Source of the DNA: Fusicatenibacter sp.
GTDB taxonomy: Bacteria > Bacillota > Clostridia > Lachnospirales > Lachnospiraceae
Length of the DNA: 35,048 bases
Assembly (NCBI GenBank): GCA_017887445.1
Contig: JAGHIA010000029.1
Location: 1-35,048 of the forward strand
Direction of reading: 5' to 3'
The position numbers and the translations under genes are program-made. Below, in pieces: positions 7,302 to 15,586 of this stretch; the stretch's first letter is position 1, and each line of letters opens with the position of its first letter. The notes under the pieces are model-generated. The model saw nothing but the letters and a program-made list of their open reading frames with translations, made no database searches and was not told where the DNA came from.

Positions 7302-8645
7302 TTACATTTTCATTTGATAATCTCCAATATTTTCGATTCCGCAAAGTGCCGAGACAAACCGATCAACACTGACAAAAAGGCTGGCTGTTCGTGGATATCC
7401 CAAAGCGTTTGCATGTAAAAATGCCCGATATTTTTCCATCTCCCTATCTGGATAGTCTGTTCTTCCCGTCTCCTGCTGCCGCAGCTGTTCCTCCAGACAT
7501 TTAACATCTTCCTGACCTATTGCAGTTTCCATTAATGTAGCCCCGTTTACAATTAAATACCCACGATATAATGTCTTATCTGTTTTTTTCTGGATCAGCG
7601 GACTGACACCCGCGGGCAAATCTGTCAAGATCAACGGATCCTTTTGCTCCGCGATCAATTTTTGTTTTAAGTACTTATAGATTTCTTTCACCAGTTCCTC
7701 ACTGCTACAGTCCTGCTGCTTTCCCAACATTCTCAAGATTTCCTGTTCGCTACTCTTTTCCCAGGAAATACCTGTCTTTTCCATGAAATAATCCTCGAAA
7801 CTGCAAACAGGAATCTTTTTCAAAAACGCTTCCGGGACGCACTGTCCACAAGATTCTAATAAGGGACGCACACCTTTTACAATGCTGTGAAACAATTCTT
7901 CCATAAATTTTTCATTCTGTTCTTCCCCCGAATATGCCGTATAAACCTCTGCTGCCATAAAAGGGGTCAGATACTTGGCACTGGTATTTCCATTTCTAAA
8001 ATAATATCCCATCTCATAGATTTTATCGAACCCACCGGCGATATATTGCCGCAGCGCCAACTCAGACGTTACACGCAGATATACATCGCTTCCGGTATCT
8101 GCCATATGTGTAACAAACGGCCTGGCGCCACCTCCATAAAATTTTTTCTGTAAAATCGGTGTAAAACATTCCATATAACCTTTTTCAGTCAAAAATTTTC
8201 TTAACTCCAACGCTGTTCGAGCTTTTGTTCTAACATACAAAGCACAGTTCTCATTTTCAGCAAGATAAATATGGTAGTACTCTTTCTGCTTGCTCAGCGC
8301 ATATTTTCCACCTTCTGCCAATCCGCTTTCTACGCTGTCCAGACAACTCGCCTTAACAACACGAACAGTAGAAAACTGAAACTCTCTTTCCTGACCTTTG
8401 CAGAATGCTTCTTCTCCACTCCCGCAGATTATATCTCCTGGCTGAAGAAATTTCCTGCATTCTCCATAACAATCAGCTGTTCCTTTTGCAATACATGCTT
8501 TTCGCTTTTTTCCATTTTCCGTTAATTGAAGCAACAACTTATTTTTAATTTTAAAAAGCTTTAAAATCCTTCCACTGATCCATTCTGCAGGAATCTTTTC
8601 GCTGCTATTATATTGCATTGTTTCTGGAATTTCTCGTTTCTGCAT
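7302..8645 (-). CDS. LysRS-like class II aminoacyl-tRNA synthetase paralogue
   Basis: A 447-residue protein with the LysRS layout: an OB-fold anticodon-binding region (AEWISGRILKLFKIKNK…) then a class II catalytic core. Recognisable core segments are GGGARPFVTHMADTGSDVYLR, here shortened to GGGARPFVTH, then RVTSELALRQYIAGGFDKIYEMG, shortened to SELALRQYIAGGF, motif 2 YYFRNGNTSAKYLTPF and motif 3 ASLFVSVDRF. Canonical LysRS has FRNEG and HNPEFT in motif 2; here they read FRNGN and YLTPF, and the lysine-pocket region NGFAELND reads NGATLMETA. It may therefore charge another amino acid or modify something other than tRNA. The start MQKREIP has GGGAGGG nine bases upstream and overlaps the nucleotidyltransferase gene by 38 bp. 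It is the last gene of a Thr T-box operon. Housekeeping LysRS is not in the window. Confidence 0.75.
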   Translation of the reverse strand: MQKREIPETMQYNSSEKIPAEWISGRILKLFKIKNKLLLQLTENGKKRKACIAKGTADCYGECRKFLQPGDIICGSGEEAFCKGQEREFQFSTVRVVKASCLDSVESGLAEGGKYALSKQKEYYHIYLAENENCALYVRTKARTALELRKFLTEKGYMECFTPILQKKFYGGGARPFVTHMADTGSDVYLRVTSELALRQYIAGGFDKIYEMGYYFRNGNTSAKYLTPFMAAEVYTAYSGEEQNEKFMEELFHSIVKGVRPLLESCGQCVPEAFLKKIPVCSFEDYFMEKTGISWEKSSEQEILRMLGKQQDCSSEELVKEIYKYLKQKLIAEQKDPLILTDLPAGVSPLIQKKTDKTLYRGYLIVNGATLMETAIGQEDVKCLEEQLRQQETGRTDYPDREMEKYRAFLHANALGYPRTASLFVSVDRFVSALCGIENIGDYQMKM

Positions 8646-9459
8646 TTTCCATTCCCTCCCACATATCCTGGTACATTGCCAAACTGCTTTCTGCAAGTGC
8701 ACGCAATTCTTCCCATGACATTAACGGCTCTCTCTCTGCCCTCCATACTTTCTCAATGAGTTTCCTTTTTTCAGGAAACAAGCGACTCATTTCAAAGCAG
8801 CAGGTTGTCAAATGCATAGTAAAAATACCTTTTTCTCGCAAGATCAAAGCTGTAAACCCTCGGATCATATTTCTCATATACCATACACAAAGAAATTCAC
8901 TGCCACGCTTCTTTCCCATATATTGCATACACTGTTTGTTTTGGATCATCGCCAGACATTCTTCAGAATCCATGACTGTCTGCATATAAATCTTCTTTGC
9001 AGTATCAATATCCGCAATACAGTCTGGTAATAATCCAATCACATCCTCTCCCTCTACCGTAATCCCTGTCAACTTAAGATTCAACCACAAGCGATGACAT
9101 CTAATCGATGTAGCAATATCCTCAAAAGATTCCACACTCAAATCCACCAAAGAAAACAAATCACTATATTTTTCACTCATTGCAACAGACAACTGTTCAA
9201 TTTTCTCTTGCATTTGTGTATCAGTTTTCTTAAGGAAAATCACCAGATCTAAATCTGAAAGCTTTTTGTGAAATCCACCATACGCCACACTTCCTCGCAA
9301 AACTACCGATCGCAATAATGAACCTGCAATTTTTTTGATTTCTTTTACAACCTGCCTAATTTCATGCCACAGTTCCTTTTCGATATTCTCCTTTCTCGAA
9401 ATAGAGCATAGAACATTTTTAGATGTCATGGGAATATAAAACCGCTTTTCATTTTCCAT
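8608..9459 (-). CDS. Nucleotidyltransferase-fold protein (Pol beta type)
   Basis: About 283 residues from the start MENEKRFYIPMTSK. The motif LRGSVAYGGFHKKLSDLDLVIFL, whose key parts are GSVAYGG and DLDLVIF, matches the GS-x9-DxD active site of minimal and aminoglycoside-type nucleotidyltransferases, which transfer NMP to small molecules, proteins or RNA. The C-terminal half is helical (LCVWYMRNMIRGFTALIL) as in HEPN-like partners. The start lies inside the end of the preceding ATPase gene by 11 bp, with GGGAAGAAAAGG upstream, so translation is coupled. A longer upstream reading is unlikely, since it would lie wholly within the ATPase gene. The substrate is unknown; position suggests it works with the two synthetase-like enzymes of the operon. 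Confidence 0.7.
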   Translation of the reverse strand: MENEKRFYIPMTSKNVLCSISRKENIEKELWHEIRQVVKEIKKIAGSLLRSVVLRGSVAYGGFHKKLSDLDLVIFLKKTDTQMQEKIEQLSVAMSEKYSDLFSLVDLSVESFEDIATSIRCHRLWLNLKLTGITVEGEDVIGLLPDCIADIDTAKKIYMQTVMDSEECLAMIQNKQCMQYMGKKRGSEFLCVWYMRNMIRGFTALILREKGIFTMHLTTCCFEMSRLFPEKRKLIEKVWRAEREPLMSWEELRALAESSLAMYQDMWEGMENAETRNSRNNAI

Positions 9460-11413
9460 TCCTTTTCTTCCCTTCCACAAAATATTTTTCGTCGGAAAAT
9501 GTTTCAAAAGATTCATCTGTTTGGTCACTGAAAAGATAACAAACACCCGACTCTTCCTGATATTCTTCAAGAATCTGAAGAAGAATTTCCCGATGTTCCC
9601 AATCCATAGAGTCAAAAGGTTCATCTAAAATGATAACCTTCGGATTTTGCATGATCATACAAAGGATCAGTAACAGCCTTTTTTGACCTCCGCTGAGAAA
9701 ATATGGAGGAAATTCCCACAATTCTAACAAGCCTGCCTTTTTTAAAAGATCTCTCGCTCTCTCCTCATCCTTCTGTTTTCTTCTTGTTCCAAGCAGCATT
9801 TCCTCTCCTACAGACATTGTAAAAAACTGTCGATTCATTTCCTGACGCATCATCAGACAAAGTTTATCCGGAAAACATTCCTGAAAATGTTGAAAAATAT
9901 AAGTATCCAAGACAGTTTTTCCCGTACCATTTTCGCCCAGGATAGCAAGTGTCTTTCCATATGCAAACTCCAAACTTTGAAACAGATATCCAAACCGCTC
10001 TTTTAGTTCCCCTGGTACCTCCACCTGACAATGCCAATCTCCTTCCTCTATCTGAAATGTTTTCTTCTTATCCGTTCTTTCAATTTGCCGTTTCTTCGGC
10101 TGCCATAGTTTTAGACCATCATGTTCAAGGCAAAAAAACACTGCATCTGCCTTATTAAAGAACTCATCGTGAGTAACCAACAATATAATTTTTCGTTTTT
10201 GCACAGTTTCTATCAATCTTAACAGAGTCATTTTCCCTTTTTCATCTAAATATGCCGATGGTTCGTCCAAAAGCAAAATCTCATGGTCTTCGTTAAGTAT
10301 TTCTCCGATCAGTTCAAACTTTTTACACTCTCCTGATGACAATTCTCCGATATTTCTGGTTTCCAGATCAATACTACTCAATCCAAAAGATTCTATCCAT
10401 GAACTTATAATTTCTTCTGGCAAATGGTCCAGCATACTAGCTGGAGTATCAAAAAAAAGCGATTTTTCTACTCCCTGTGGTACATATCCAATGTGCGCGC
10501 AAGCAGATTTCCCATCCAAGGTCACCAGAATTTCACCTTCTGCGCGGATTATTTCCGGTATCACACCAGAAACAGCATTTAAAAATGTACTTTTTCCGGC
10601 ACCGTTCACGCCACGGATCACATAAACTTGTCCAATTTCGAATGTGCCTTCAACACTTTCAATAACCGGTTCATTTCTACCATAATACATAATCTTTTTC
10701 AAGATCACATTTAAAGTACTCTTTAATTCTTTCGCCACTTTTCTTTCTGATATCGGCATTTTCTTTAAGCTGCTTCGAATACGCTGTGCGTCCAGATAAT
10801 AAATCTTTTTACAGTCACTGATCAGTTCCATAGCTTCCAGCGCTAATGCTATAAATACATAATACGCCCTTGTAAAAATTTCTTTTTTTCCGCATCGCAT
10901 GGCATACCCCTTTTTTAATTCTGTATAAGAACGAATAAAATAAGCCACTGAATTGAACATTAAAACAAGCAAAATAAACACAGAAGCAGGTGCATTTATC
11001 CTTCGAAGACTTGCTAACAATTCATTTTGTGAAGTAATTCCTAAAAATAGCTGTCCCGTCAGAAACATACCATATAAACGCAGAACTGCGTTGCGATACT
11101 CAAAGGAACCAAACGTTTGCTGGACTGTTTCCCAAAAACCCCCGCTCCAGACTTTCTCTACAAATACTACCCAGACCACTGTCAAGATCACTGTAGACAG
11201 CAAAAGAAATTTAAACACCTTTTGTGTGTCTTTTCCCAGAAGAATCAAGCTCAATAGGAAAGTTGCCACAAGCGTAGCAATCATTAACCGCATATTTCTG
11301 ATCAGGAACACGGAAGTTATCGTCCCAAGCATAATAAATTTCAAAAAAAAGGCATCCCTCCCTATTTTTCTGTATGTTCCCAAAAACGTCTTATACTTCT
11401 TTCTTTCGTCCAT
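9449..11413 (-). CDS. ECF transporter energy-coupling module: EcfT-EcfA-EcfA in one chain
   Basis: A 654-residue fusion. Residues 1-about 235 are an EcfT (CbiQ-like) membrane subunit with several helices and the coupling-helix-like segment YYLDAQRIRSSLKKMP. Then follow two ABC ATPase domains. Domain 1 has Walker A GVNGAGKST, signature LSSGECKKF and Walker B ILLLDEPSA. Domain 2 has Walker A GENGTGKTV, signature LSGGQKRLL and Walker B VIILDEPFD. Normally these are three genes (ecfA1, ecfA2, ecfT) shared by many S components; here they form one polypeptide next to its own S component at 12576. The chain powers uptake across the membrane. It lies 69 bp after the NIF3 gene, with GGAGGAGG upstream, and overlaps the next gene. 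Confidence 0.9.
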   Translation of the reverse strand: MDERKKYKTFLGTYRKIGRDAFFLKFIMLGTITSVFLIRNMRLMIATLVATFLLSLILLGKDTQKVFKFLLLSTVILTVVWVVFVEKVWSGGFWETVQQTFGSFEYRNAVLRLYGMFLTGQLFLGITSQNELLASLRRINAPASVFILLVLMFNSVAYFIRSYTELKKGYAMRCGKKEIFTRAYYVFIALALEAMELISDCKKIYYLDAQRIRSSLKKMPISERKVAKELKSTLNVILKKIMYYGRNEPVIESVEGTFEIGQVYVIRGVNGAGKSTFLNAVSGVIPEIIRAEGEILVTLDGKSACAHIGYVPQGVEKSLFFDTPASMLDHLPEEIISSWIESFGLSSIDLETRNIGELSSGECKKFELIGEILNEDHEILLLDEPSAYLDEKGKMTLLRLIETVQKRKIILLVTHDEFFNKADAVFFCLEHDGLKLWQPKKRQIERTDKKKTFQIEEGDWHCQVEVPGELKERFGYLFQSLEFAYGKTLAILGENGTGKTVLDTYIFQHFQECFPDKLCLMMRQEMNRQFFTMSVGEEMLLGTRRKQKDEERARDLLKKAGLLELWEFPPYFLSGGQKRLLLILCMIMQNPKVIILDEPFDSMDWEHREILLQILEEYQEESGVCYLFSDQTDESFETFSDEKYFVEGKKRNGK

Positions 11414-11482
11414 ATATTTTCACCCGTATCCTCCTCCAAATATGTCTATTTCGTAGCATAATCTCTGTCCAGACACTAAGCT

Positions 11483-12382
11483 TTATTTCCACAATTCTTT
11501 ATCATAAATCAAAAGCGGCAACATATCGCTGCATCCCGCCACCAATTCTGTCAGCCTCTTCAGCGCCCAAAATTCACTCTGATAATGAGAAATGCAATAT
11601 ATCTTTAAAGAGGTCTGTGAAATATATTCTTCTATTTGTTTTGTTCGCCTGCTACCATTTCTCAAAAGAACATCACCACAAATTAAAATGCCACAATTTT
11701 GCTTTTCCACACGCTGAAGCATCTCTGTACTACTAATCATTCCGGCAATCACTGCAATTTTTTTCGATAAATCCAGTTTCTGATCCACATTTCCATAGGA
11801 TATGGTATCTGGAAACATTTTTCTCAGCTGTTTTTCTGAAAACATACTGCCATTAACCATATATCCTATAGTCCCAAATGGATACTCCAGCAAATCCTTT
11901 TCAGGAACCAATCCCAGTTGCTCAGTCAATGCCCGATGTGTATTCACAACCGACTTGTTTACATCCAAGGGAAGATGTATAGAACAAATCTGCACTCCTC
12001 TATCATATAATTGCCGCAGTTTCTCAATATTTATCATTGAAAACCCCGTCCCAGAACAAGTTCCTGGCCGTCCGCAGTCGATATCAAAAAAATGATGTGT
12101 CAGCAAAAAAATATTCTGCTCTTTCTGCTGACTTAACAAGTTTTTCACACAGACATCATCCAAAAAAACGGAACACGCGATCACAGAATACTCTCTGTCC
12201 TGAACGCATGGAAATACAGTTCCGTTCATTCCTTCCAGAAACTCCTGTGAAAACATTCTCTCCGCTGTTTTTTCAATCAGATTCCGTCTTTTTCTCATTG
12301 AATGGTCCGTGAACTCTTTCATTATACTTCTATCTGTCCACTGATAAATTCTTTTTAAAATATCTTGTTCTTTCATTTTCAA
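11483..12382 (-). CDS. NIF3 family dinuclear-metal protein
   Basis: A 299-residue protein matching the NIF3 / GTP cyclohydrolase I type 2-like family. Visible family marks are the metal-binding THHFFD (residues around 95-100), the CSIHLPLDV segment where families usually have a YxxHTNLD-like motif, and the C-terminal ISHYQSEFWALKRL with the His and Glu ligands. NIF3 proteins form hexamers with two metal ions; their enzymatic role is still poorly defined. It is an unusual partner for an ECF transporter and synthetases, and may process the imported compound. About 190 bp without any recognised feature separates it from the S-component gene at 12576. Confidence 0.75.
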   Translation of the reverse strand: MKMKEQDILKRIYQWTDRSIMKEFTDHSMRKRRNLIEKTAERMFSQEFLEGMNGTVFPCVQDREYSVIACSVFLDDVCVKNLLSQQKEQNIFLLTHHFFDIDCGRPGTCSGTGFSMINIEKLRQLYDRGVQICSIHLPLDVNKSVVNTHRALTEQLGLVPEKDLLEYPFGTIGYMVNGSMFSEKQLRKMFPDTISYGNVDQKLDLSKKIAVIAGMISSTEMLQRVEKQNCGILICGDVLLRNGSRRTKQIEEYISQTSLKIYCISHYQSEFWALKRLTELVAGCSDMLPLLIYDKELWK

Positions 12383-12575
12383 AGCCTAACCTTCCACGTC
12401 GTTTCCAATTTCCAATAACGAATGTCTCCCATAATCATTATTTCCCCATTCGTGGCGCACTGGCTACGCTAATAATGGTAGATTTAGAAGTTTACTTCAA
12501 AACTTCCATTCCCATTCTCCAAAAAAGCAGAAAAGTTCCGGAGTTTGCATTTCCGAAACCTTTCCACATATTTCT

Positions 12576-13124
12576 TTACAGATTAAATCTCTTTGCCAAC
12601 GGTGCCACGAATTTCATCAGCGGGGTACCGATAATAAAATATACACAAACACCGCCAATCCACCATGGGATAAAAGCTGGCCAAAAGGCATCTCCTGGGA
12701 TAATTCCAACGACCACCCAGCCTCCCAACACCCACAGCGCAGAAACCGCTGGAGCAATTAGAAACAAAACAGCCATTACCAAAATGTCACTGGCTTTTTT
12801 CAGTTCGCAATTACGTTTCAACAGCTTCATGCCATAAACAATCACCACCGATGCCACAACATTCCCCCAGGCACCATAAAGCGGAAACAATGAAAATCCA
12901 CCGGAAATTACGGAAGAAAGAATCAAACCAAGATAAACACCAAGGACACCTTTCCATCCGAAAAGATAGATAAATAAAATATAGAATGCCGAGCTCACAT
13001 AGAAAGCGGACACCGACAAAATACCAGTTGGAAAACCTATGACCGCAAAAATATCCAATACCGCAGTCAATCCTGCAAGCACCGCAATTACAATAATCTC
13101 CATTCCCCTCCGCGTTTCTTTCAT
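12576..13124 (-). CDS. ECF transporter S component (substrate-binding membrane subunit)
   Basis: A 182-residue protein with about five to six hydrophobic helices. The pattern FGWKGVLGVYLGLILSS followed by the GAWGNVVAS segment is typical of the S components of energy-coupling-factor importers. It binds the substrate and couples to the EcfT-EcfA-EcfA chain encoded at 9449. Its ATG overlaps the ThrRS stop in an ATGA, so the two are translationally coupled. Because the operon answers to a threonine T-box, threonine, a threonine-containing peptide or an analogue are the natural guesses for substrate, but the sequence does not prove this. Confidence 0.75.
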   Translation of the reverse strand: MKETRRGMEIIVIAVLAGLTAVLDIFAVIGFPTGILSVSAFYVSSAFYILFIYLFGWKGVLGVYLGLILSSVISGGFSLFPLYGAWGNVVASVVIVYGMKLLKRNCELKKASDILVMAVLFLIAPAVSALWVLGGWVVVGIIPGDAFWPAFIPWWIGGVCVYFIIGTPLMKFVAPLAKRFNL

Positions 13125-14893
13125 TTCATTTGCTCCTCGCTTTCAACCAGCTGCAACGTTCTTTCTTCATTCATTTTGCTGCAAACCTTGACAAACTGCT
13201 CAAGAGGAACATTTTTCAACTGTTTTCCACCGCGAATATTGATAGAAACTGTTTTGTGTTCTGCTTCCTCATTACCAAGTACCAATACATACGGAATTTT
13301 ATAATTTCTGAAGGCCTTAATTTTCTTATTCATATGATTTTCTGAGAAATCAGCCTCACAACGTATACGTTTCTTCTGAAGAGCTTCCATAACCTCCTTA
13401 GCATATTCTGAGTGTTCTTCACGGATCGGCACAATACCAACCTGTACCGGAGAAATCCAGAATGGAAATGCTCCCTTGAAGTTTTCAATTAAAATACCGA
13501 TAAAACGCTCGATAGAACCATAGATAACACGATGAATGATAACTGGAACTTTCTCTGTACCGTCTTTATCCGCATAAGTAATATCAAAATTACGTGGGAG
13601 CTGGAAATCAAGCTGGATTGTACCCATCTGCCATTGTCTGTTCAACGCATCCTTCATCATAATGTCAATCTTAGGACCATAAAACGCTCCGTCACCTTCG
13701 TTGACATCATATCCATCTTCGCCATAACGTTTATTCAAAATATCTCGGAGATTCTCCTCTGCTTTGTTCCAAAGATTAATGTCCCCCATAAAATCTTCCG
13801 GACGCGTGGACAATTCCGGACGATAGGTCAAACCAAAAATACCATAGAACAAATCTGCGATATCAAGAATCGCATTGACTTCGTCATATATCTGATCCTC
13901 TGTGATAAAGTTATGAGAATCATCCTGACGGAACATCTGCACACGGAGCAATCCATTTAACTCACCGGATTTTTCTTTTCTATGAAGTACATCACAATCT
14001 GAGAGACGCAGCGGCAGTTCTCTGTAACTTCTGTTTGTTCTCTTGTATACAACGATAGAATTCGGACAGTTCATCGGCTTCACACCATATGTGTTGTTTT
14101 CATCTACCGGAATTGTAAACATACCATCTCTATAGTGATCCCAGTGTCCGGATGTAATCCAAAGGGAATTGTGGTTAATCAGTGGCGAGGAAATCTCCTG
14201 ATAGCCTCTCTTTTCATGCTCTTCCCTCCAGAAATCCAATAAGGTATTAAACAATTTCCAACCTTTCGGAAGCCAATATGGCATACCCGGTGCTGTAGGA
14301 TCCATAAAAAACAGATCCAACTGCGGTCCAAGAATCTTATGATCGCGCTCCTTTGCTTCCTGCAGGAATTTCAAATGAGCTTTCAGTTCCTCCTTTGTTT
14401 CAAACGCAAACACATAGATTCGCTGAAGGACAGCATTGTGCTCGTCTCCCTTCCAATATGCAGCGGAAACAGATTTAATCTTAAACGCACAGCTGAGAAG
14501 TTCTGCTGAATTGCTCACATGTGGCCCTCTGCAAAGATCTTTAAAATCATCGCCCGTATAATAAATACTAATAGTCTCACCTTCCGGCAGTTCTTCAATC
14601 AGTTCCTCTTTGAACTGCTGCCCCTTAAACTCTTCCAGTGCTTGCTCTCTGGACACCTCCACATAGCGGAAGTCTTCTTTTCGCTTAAGAATCTCACGCA
14701 TTTTACTTTCAATCATCTCGAAATCATCTGGCGTTACAGTTCTCGGTAAAAGAAAGTCATAGTAAAATCCTTCGCTGATCTGCGGTCCTATTGCCAGCTG
14801 AACATTTTCCTTACCAAAAATCTCTACAACCGCCTTCGCCAGAATATGCGCCATGGAATGACGATAACATTCCGAAAAATTCTCAGTCTTCAT
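13121..14893 (-). CDS. thrS: Threonyl-tRNA synthetase lacking the TGS domain
   Basis: A 590-residue ThrRS charging tRNA-Thr. It starts directly with the editing domain (HSMAHILAKAV; CRGPHV), so the usual N-terminal TGS domain of about 60 residues is missing. The class II core is intact: zinc Cys in MNCPNS, HRKEKSG, the zinc His in FRQDDSHNF, FYGPK, GTIQLDF and the motif 3 region IHRVIYGSIERF. The C-terminal anticodon-binding domain follows. The ATG has AAGGAGGAAATGAA before it. The gene is first in a long operon and is preceded by a T-box with an apparent ACC specifier. It is probably a second, regulated ThrRS, though short ThrRS forms also occur as sole copies in clostridia. Confidence 0.93.
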   Translation of the reverse strand: MKTENFSECYRHSMAHILAKAVVEIFGKENVQLAIGPQISEGFYYDFLLPRTVTPDDFEMIESKMREILKRKEDFRYVEVSREQALEEFKGQQFKEELIEELPEGETISIYYTGDDFKDLCRGPHVSNSAELLSCAFKIKSVSAAYWKGDEHNAVLQRIYVFAFETKEELKAHLKFLQEAKERDHKILGPQLDLFFMDPTAPGMPYWLPKGWKLFNTLLDFWREEHEKRGYQEISSPLINHNSLWITSGHWDHYRDGMFTIPVDENNTYGVKPMNCPNSIVVYKRTNRSYRELPLRLSDCDVLHRKEKSGELNGLLRVQMFRQDDSHNFITEDQIYDEVNAILDIADLFYGIFGLTYRPELSTRPEDFMGDINLWNKAEENLRDILNKRYGEDGYDVNEGDGAFYGPKIDIMMKDALNRQWQMGTIQLDFQLPRNFDITYADKDGTEKVPVIIHRVIYGSIERFIGILIENFKGAFPFWISPVQVGIVPIREEHSEYAKEVMEALQKKRIRCEADFSENHMNKKIKAFRNYKIPYVLVLGNEEAEHKTVSINIRGGKQLKNVPLEQFVKVCSKMNEERTLQLVESEEQMK

Positions 14894-15020
14894 TTCATTT
14901 CCTCCTTAATCACTTTTGACCATTCTGGTATCCCTTTTTGAGACTCTCTCATTGCTGCTCTGGGGGACGACAAAAGCTGCCGCGTGCGTCCGTTTTGCGT
15001 TTCCGGCTTCGCACTGCAAC

Positions 15021-15325
15021 AAAAAATCCCCTTCCATACAGACACTCCTGTACAGAAGGGGACGATGTATCATTCATCGCGGTTCCACCCCGCTTGTTCT
15101 GAACCGGCGCTTCCCGCGCCAACCGGACGTTTGGCCGTCCAGGCCACCTGCAGTTATGGGTCCAAAACCTCTCATTTGCGACGATAACGGAATCACCGGG
15201 CCGGATTGGGGCCGCTCAGAGTTGGTCTTCGGCTGTTTCCTGACAAAATCCTTTCACCACCTGGGATTTCTCTCTGGGACATTTCACAGCGTACTCTTCT
15301 CTTCAACGCTTTGGGTTTTTGATTT
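15021..15325 (-). promoter_or_regulatory. T-box riboswitch, probable threonine specifier (ACC)
   Basis: Read on the minus strand. The T-box sequence GGGGTGGAACCGCG lies at 15078-15091. It is followed by the terminator with stem CCCCTTC…GAAGGGG and six Ts (15021-15061). Upstream, stem I shows an AGAGA-type GA motif, the GGTGGTGAAAG apical part and a specifier loop GAAGACCAAC, where ACC (15224-15226) is a threonine codon. Uncharged tRNA-Thr should pair there and with the T-box bulge, allowing read-through into thrS and the transporter genes. Confidence 0.9.
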
Positions 15326-15331
15326 GCTTTT

Positions 15332-15361
15332 AGTATAAGCAGATATTCTGGGTTTTGTCAA
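15332..15361 (-). promoter_or_regulatory. Promoter of the T-box operon
   Basis: Minus-strand TTGACA (15356-15361) and TATACT (15332-15337) separated by 18 bp, just ahead of the T-box leader. Confidence 0.75.
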
Positions 15362-15417
15362 GTACTATTCTGGTCCCTGTGTTATTCTGGTCCCCGATTC
15401 TATTCTGCTCCTCTGCC

Positions 15418-15445
15418 GTAGCAGTTCAGCTGGCTGAACGGTTAC
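15418..15445. repeat. Short palindrome of the TAACAGTTCAG repeat family
   Basis: GTAGCAGTTCAGC followed by TG and GCTGAACGGTTAC forms an imperfect palindrome. It is a near match to the palindrome at 5736-5763 and to the ends of the 142-bp repeats. It forms the 3' end of the remnant at 15446-15577, whose reading frame closes inside it. Confidence 0.7.
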
Positions 15446-15577
15446 CCTCTGCCAGTCTTTGCTTAGCCGCTTCCAAAGTTTCCCCGTCTTTTCTCAGAAA
15501 CTTATCCACGAATCCGTCGCTGATCTTCGTAAATCCGCCGACCACAGTATCTTCGATTGCCTGATACTTGCTGAATT
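15429..15577 (-). pseudogene. 5'-truncated remnant of a small conserved protein tail
   Basis: The minus strand reads YQAIEDTVVGGFTKISDGF then VDKFLRKDGETLEAAKQRLAEG before running into the palindrome and a TGA. Such 'GGF-KIEDGFVD-FL' tails are common as the end of small Firmicute proteins. There is no in-frame start codon; a TAA lies just upstream of the readable part. It is likely a leftover piece of a lost gene. Confidence 0.5.
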
Positions 15578-15586
15578 ATAAATTTG

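Noticed and set aside
14916-15338. Plus-strand reading frame across the T-box
   Set aside because: The sequence is explained by the minus-strand T-box, its terminator and promoter; the peptide resembles nothing.
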